A stretch of DNA of 64,000 nucleotides. It comes from UBA6168 sp964573725 (GTDB lineage: Bacteria; Bacteroidota; Bacteroidia; Chitinophagales; Saprospiraceae). The stretch spans positions 26,029 through 90,028 of the forward strand of contig CAZNLJ010000021.1 of the NCBI GenBank assembly GCA_964573725.1. The letters run 5' to 3'. Below the pieces are notes generated by a model. The model saw only the letters and a program-made list of their open reading frames with translations. It ran no database searches and was not told where the DNA came from. Numbering within the stretch: the first letter of the stretch is position 1; every line of letters starts with the position of its first letter. The translations under genes and the position numbers were made by a program. Shown here in pieces: positions 60,871-64,000 of the stretch.

Positions 60871-62415
60871 TCATTTCACTTCCTCGTGGTATTCCTCCTC
60901 GGAGTTGATGGCCCAGATTTCGTCCGTAGATTCGACCTGCTTCAGGTATACCTCCACCGCCTTGAAAGCCGTCAGCATGGAATGGTCCTGGTTGTTGTAC
61001 TTGTGGAGTCCGTTCCGGCCCATGGGAAAGAGGTTCCCGATGGTTCCGAGGAAACTGCGGACGACCCCGATCTGCTGGTAGCTGCCGGTATAGGAAGGAT
61101 AGGCCTTGTCACAGCGCACCACATGCCCGTCGAGGAAATCTTCCCGCCGGATGATTCCGATGGAATGCAGTTCCTCGACGGCCAAGCGGACCAGGTCCTC
61201 GTCCGAGCGGCCGGAGATCTCATCCCCTTGGTCGCAGAAATATTCCGCCCCGATCCAGGAACCTTCCCCGGACACCATGAAAGGGCTCCAATTATTGAAG
61301 ATCTGGAGGCGGCCGACCTTGACATCCTTTTCCTGGATATAGAGCCAGTTGTCCTGAATGGATTCCCGTCGGTCCTCCTCGGTCAGGTGCAACGCGCGGA
61401 GCCGCAGCCCGACGATGATGAAGTCGCGGTATTCCAGGGCCGCGCCGACTTTCGCCACGGGATCCGGTACTTCGGACAAGGCGGCGACCAGGTCCTTGAG
61501 GGCCATGGTACTGAAGACCGCATCACAGGGGAGGGTCTTGTCCTCCCCATCCTGGCGGTAAACGACGGCGGAGATATGGCCACCCGCCAGGTTCAGGCCG
61601 CAGACCGAGGCACCCAATTCGAACTGCACCCCGAGTTTCTTGCATTCCCGATAGACCCTTTCCCACATCATACCGGGTCCTTTGGCCGGATACAGGAATT
61701 TTTCCGTCAGGGTACGGGCCTCGTTGCGCTGCCAATAGCGGAGCGGCTTGAACATCTTACCGAGGTGGTGCCAGACGATTTGGCGGATGCCCAGGCTCTT
61801 GACCCGTTGCCGGCCCCATTCGCTGCTGATTTCGGAACAGGGTTTTCCCCATACCTTATGGGTGTAATCCTTGAAGAACGTTTCGTACAACTTCTTGCCG
61901 AAGCGGTTGATGTAGAAATGTTCCAGGGTCAGTTCCGGCGCGATCGGGCGCAGCCGGGATAGCAGGATGTCGCGGAATACCTGGACAGACCAGGTGATGC
62001 CGAGTTTTTGGAACAGGGAGACGGAAATTTTCAGGGGGTAGTCGAACAAGTGACGCCGGAAATAGATCCGGGATTTGCGGGGCCGTACCAGCATGGAGGA
62101 CCGGGCCTGCCGCATCATGATGTTTTCCATGCCCCTTGTCCGCTGGTGGTAAGTGATTTCCACCGCGGAGGTCGTATCGAGGATAGGCAGGAAATCCGCC
62201 CACCATTTCAGCACCTTATTGGACTTGGAGAAAAACCGGTGTCCACCGATGTCTATGAGGTTGCCTTTGTAGTTGACCGTCTTGCTGATGCCCCCCACCT
62301 GTCGGTCCTGTTCGAGGACGACGATACCTTGCCGACCGGATTTCGCCAGTTCGAATGCGGCCGTCAGGCCGGCCGGTCCTGCCCCAATGATGACAATCTT
62401 CGTTTCGGCAATCAT
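60871..62415 (-). CDS. FAD-dependent oxidoreductase resembling UDP-galactopyranose mutase
   Basis: A 514-residue flavoprotein: dinucleotide motif VIIGAGPAGLTAAFELAKSG, the acidic E in VVLEQDRQVGG, GGHRFFSKSNKVL, and a C-terminal FAD segment with GRNGLHKYNNQDHSML. NYKGNLIDIGGHRFF and FDYPLKISVSLF resemble Glf-type enzymes, but the protein is about 130 residues longer than classical Glf. This group sits in surface-glycan loci; its exact substrate is unknown. It starts 1 bp after the GT2 gene stop, so the two are one operon. Confidence 0.85.
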   Translation of the reverse strand: MIAETKIVIIGAGPAGLTAAFELAKSGRQGIVVLEQDRQVGGISKTVNYKGNLIDIGGHRFFSKSNKVLKWWADFLPILDTTSAVEITYHQRTRGMENIMMRQARSSMLVRPRKSRIYFRRHLFDYPLKISVSLFQKLGITWSVQVFRDILLSRLRPIAPELTLEHFYINRFGKKLYETFFKDYTHKVWGKPCSEISSEWGRQRVKSLGIRQIVWHHLGKMFKPLRYWQRNEARTLTEKFLYPAKGPGMMWERVYRECKKLGVQFELGASVCGLNLAGGHISAVVYRQDGEDKTLPCDAVFSTMALKDLVAALSEVPDPVAKVGAALEYRDFIIVGLRLRALHLTEEDRRESIQDNWLYIQEKDVKVGRLQIFNNWSPFMVSGEGSWIGAEYFCDQGDEISGRSDEDLVRLAVEELHSIGIIRREDFLDGHVVRCDKAYPSYTGSYQQIGVVRSFLGTIGNLFPMGRNGLHKYNNQDHSMLTAFKAVEVYLKQVESTDEIWAINSEEEYHEEVK

Positions 62416-62416
62416 T

Positions 62417-63433
62417 TCACCAAAGTTTGATTTTGCGTACGGATGCCTGTCCCAGCATATAGCCGGAAATGGCGGTCATGAAATACACGTGGTGCAGCAG
62501 GAATACGACCGGAAGTTGGCGCGGATCGAAGCGGGTGGCACCGAACCGGTAGAAGCTGCGCTGCAGCAACACAAAGAAGCCGAATGCCAAGCCTATTCCC
62601 AACCAATACCAGGGGGAGACGACGATACCCAGGGCCAGGCTGGTCCAAAGTACCAAGGTGGTCATTGCGGACAGTTTTTCCCGGTTGCTCAGGTTCAGCT
62701 GACCGATCGGCTGTCCCTCCCGGGTCAACAGCAATTCCGTCCAGGGTTTTGCCCGGAGGAAGAGGTCCGTGTAAATCATATTCCGCAGGGTCCAATGTTT
62801 CAAATGTTTCACCTGGATCGAGGGGTGCAGGCGAACCGTCATCCCCAGGTCCAGCATGCGGTACCCGAGTTCTATGTCCTCGATGCTCGCCTGCCGGTAG
62901 CGGCGGGCATCGAACCCGCCGGAGCGTAGATAGCGTTCCCGGCGGACCACACTGAAAGCGCCCCAAAACACGCCCACCGCCCCTTCGTTGCGTTGGTGGT
63001 GGAAATGGTGGAGCAGGTTCCGGAACCGGGAACAGACACTGCTGTTCGGCGGGTCGTCGTCATAGGACCCGACCAGTCCGTCCTCGCCGTTCCTGTCCAG
63101 GAGGGCCAGGGCACCCGACAAGGTTCCCGGCTTCACGAGAACATCCGAATCCAGGAAACAAATCCATTCCCCGCCGGCCATCAGGGCGCCCTGGTGCCGA
63201 CAGGCGGAGGGACCGGCCTTGGGGTGCATGCCCTTGCGGAAGGGTTGGTGTCCCTTCCATACGATTTGGCCCTGGTCATCCCAGCCGTCCAGCATAAGGA
63301 CGACCTCGAAGGCATCGTGATGGCTTTCGGCCAGTGCGTCCAGGCAAGCCTGGATGGTGTTGTCGAATGGCTTGACCGGAATGATCACGGTAAGCTCCGG
63401 GTGTGGTGTATTGTTCACAGTCTTATAATTCAC
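62417..63433 (-). CDS. Family 2 glycosyltransferase, membrane-anchored
   Basis: A 338-residue GT2 enzyme: LTVIIPVKPFDNTIQACLDAL, the metal site ICFLDSDVLVKPG near residue 95, and QASIEDIELGYRMLDLG with the catalytic ED. Two to three C-terminal membrane helices follow (LVLWTSLALGIVVSPWYWLG and onward). The start codon is GTG at 63433; another GTG lies six codons in, and no ATG fits the family start. It precedes the FAD oxidoreductase in one operon. Confidence 0.9.
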   Translation of the reverse strand: MNYKTVNNTPHPELTVIIPVKPFDNTIQACLDALAESHHDAFEVVLMLDGWDDQGQIVWKGHQPFRKGMHPKAGPSACRHQGALMAGGEWICFLDSDVLVKPGTLSGALALLDRNGEDGLVGSYDDDPPNSSVCSRFRNLLHHFHHQRNEGAVGVFWGAFSVVRRERYLRSGGFDARRYRQASIEDIELGYRMLDLGMTVRLHPSIQVKHLKHWTLRNMIYTDLFLRAKPWTELLLTREGQPIGQLNLSNREKLSAMTTLVLWTSLALGIVVSPWYWLGIGLAFGFFVLLQRSFYRFGATRFDPRQLPVVFLLHHVYFMTAISGYMLGQASVRKIKLW

Positions 63434-63909
63434 AGTTTTGTCGCCCGTCCGTCCAACCTGACGGGATATCGGCCCAATCCGGGTCGTCTTTGTCCTGAAT
63501 GCCTGCCAATTACCGCCTTACTGCCCGCTACCGGGAAAACTTGCGGCTGTATCATCGCCCCACCCGTCACCTTCACCGGTCCGGAGGGGGACGGCGTGCG
63601 GAAAATCACGAGACCCCTCGGATCACATGGGCTGATTGCATCGAAATGAGTACCTTGGGTTACATGCGTCCGGGTGTGTACGACCTGTGGATACGGTGTA
63701 GACATGAAAGGGTAAACCCGACAAGAAATAATTGTAGCGGGCTATCCCGGGGGAAAAATACCAGAGCAGTTGTTGTGGAGTAACCGGGTGCTTAGTTGGG
63801 AAGCAGTGGGTTTCTTTGAATGGGACCCGGTGTAATCGTTGGGAGGCAAAATCCTTGCCATTCAGTCGGCAACCAAGAACCTGCGCTTGTCAAGCAAGGA
63901 TTGTGATAG

Positions 63910-63939
63910 CAAAAGTACGTTACAATGTGTAAATTTCAA
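63910..63939 (-). promoter_or_regulatory. Consensus promoter reading leftward
   Basis: On the minus strand TTG (63937-63939), a 19-bp spacer and TACTTTTG (63910-63917): exact consensus. It would transcribe 63903 downward, giving either a leader of about 470 nt for the GT2-FAD operon or a separate RNA. Confidence 0.65.
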
Positions 63940-63948
63940 AATATCTAA

Positions 63949-63973
63949 CTGACCTTTCGCAGGTCAGAATTTT
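63949..63973 (+). terminator. Terminator-like hairpin near the window end
   Basis: CTGACCT / AGGTCAG with a TTCGC loop, followed by AATTTTT. On the plus strand this is an intrinsic terminator; no plus-strand gene precedes it. Confidence 0.5.
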
Positions 63974-64000
63974 TGAAAGCTGAAAAATTATTCACATAGC

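Larger units (their letters stand above)
63434..64000. other. AT-rich, structured terminal region without a supported gene
   Basis: From about 63640 the composition drops (the last 100 bases are 31% GC by hand count). It contains a consensus minus-strand promoter (63910-63939), a perfect 9-bp inverted repeat AATCCTTGC / GCAAGGATT (63851-63903), a terminator-like hairpin (63949-63973) and several short stems. The 91-residue minus-strand ORF at 63430-63705 has no recognisable features. Confidence 0.6.

Noticed and set aside
63430..63705. 91-residue minus-strand ORF before the GT2 gene
   Set aside because: No start context, no signal or domain features, and it runs into the GT2 start region; it may simply be part of a leader.
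1..64000. tRNA, rRNA, tmRNA or RNase P genes
   Set aside because: Scanning the intergenic regions by eye I saw no cloverleaf with a TpsiC-type GTTCRA motif and no conserved cores of the other RNAs; a tRNAscan-SE/Infernal run would settle it.

Overview
The window looks like chromosome of a GC-rich, aerobic member of the Bacteroidota, most like Saprospiria/Lewinella-type bacteria. The grounds are: two secreted proteins with C-terminal type A type IX secretion (T9SS) sorting domains and a PorE-like TPR/propeller/CRD/OmpA protein; Bacteroidota promoters of the form TTG-N19-TAnnTTTG; a 3-coathanger-stack/GEVED amylase; bshA (bacillithiol); and an aerobic kynurenine monooxygenase. The genus call is inference. 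I see no rRNA, tRNA, CRISPR array, prophage or transposase gene.

Layout. 1-6.2 kb: 3' part of a PorE-like gene, a T9SS-sorted Kelch-like protein, a fatty acid desaturase and an acylphosphatase. 6.2-15.7 kb: a secreted protein of unknown function, then rimP-nusA-infB behind a consensus promoter and a terminator-like leader hairpin, then uvrA. 15.7-25.3 kb: a peptidase S74 tail-fibre-type protein, a MoxR ATPase, cysS, a small secreted protein, an operon of two rhomboid proteases plus a membrane endonuclease/exonuclease/phosphatase-fold protein, and kynurenine 3-monooxygenase. 25.5-34.2 kb: aroB, an ECF sigma factor overlapping a putative trans-envelope partner, a second MoxR, an SDR, a purine nucleoside phosphorylase and a lemA-TPM-TPM cluster. 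34.9-41.2 kb: proS, an aromatic-rich disordered secreted protein, a FadL-family porin and bshA. 41.7-50.2 kb: a large T9SS-sorted Fn3-type protein, a MerR-type regulator, a multidomain secreted alpha-amylase and an unknown secreted protein. 50.4-57.4 kb: a complete drug-efflux locus (TetR, TolC, HlyD adaptor, two ABC ATPases, two ABC-2 permeases) laid out like E. coli ybhGFSR but with ybhF split in two. 57.9-63.4 kb: cell-surface glycan genes (two GT2 transferases, a polytopic membrane protein, a Glf-like FAD oxidoreductase). The last ~350 bases turn AT-rich and hold unexplained structured sequence.

The most unusual signal is non-coding. Three diverged copies of one 254-308 bp element (1933-2186, 34384-34691 inverted, 57634-57904) share terminal inverted repeats of about 19 bp and an internal hairpin whose stem is kept with a compatible base change. 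Two copies fill the two largest gaps between convergent genes and the third lies between a gene end and the promoter of the efflux regulator. Other non-coding points are a 17-bp perfect inverted repeat enclosing a foldable 59-nt core upstream of the FadL gene, matching palindromic half-sites at the tetR and tolC promoters, and an attenuator-like hairpin before rimP. Terminator-like hairpins after genes are mostly GC-rich with no U-tract.
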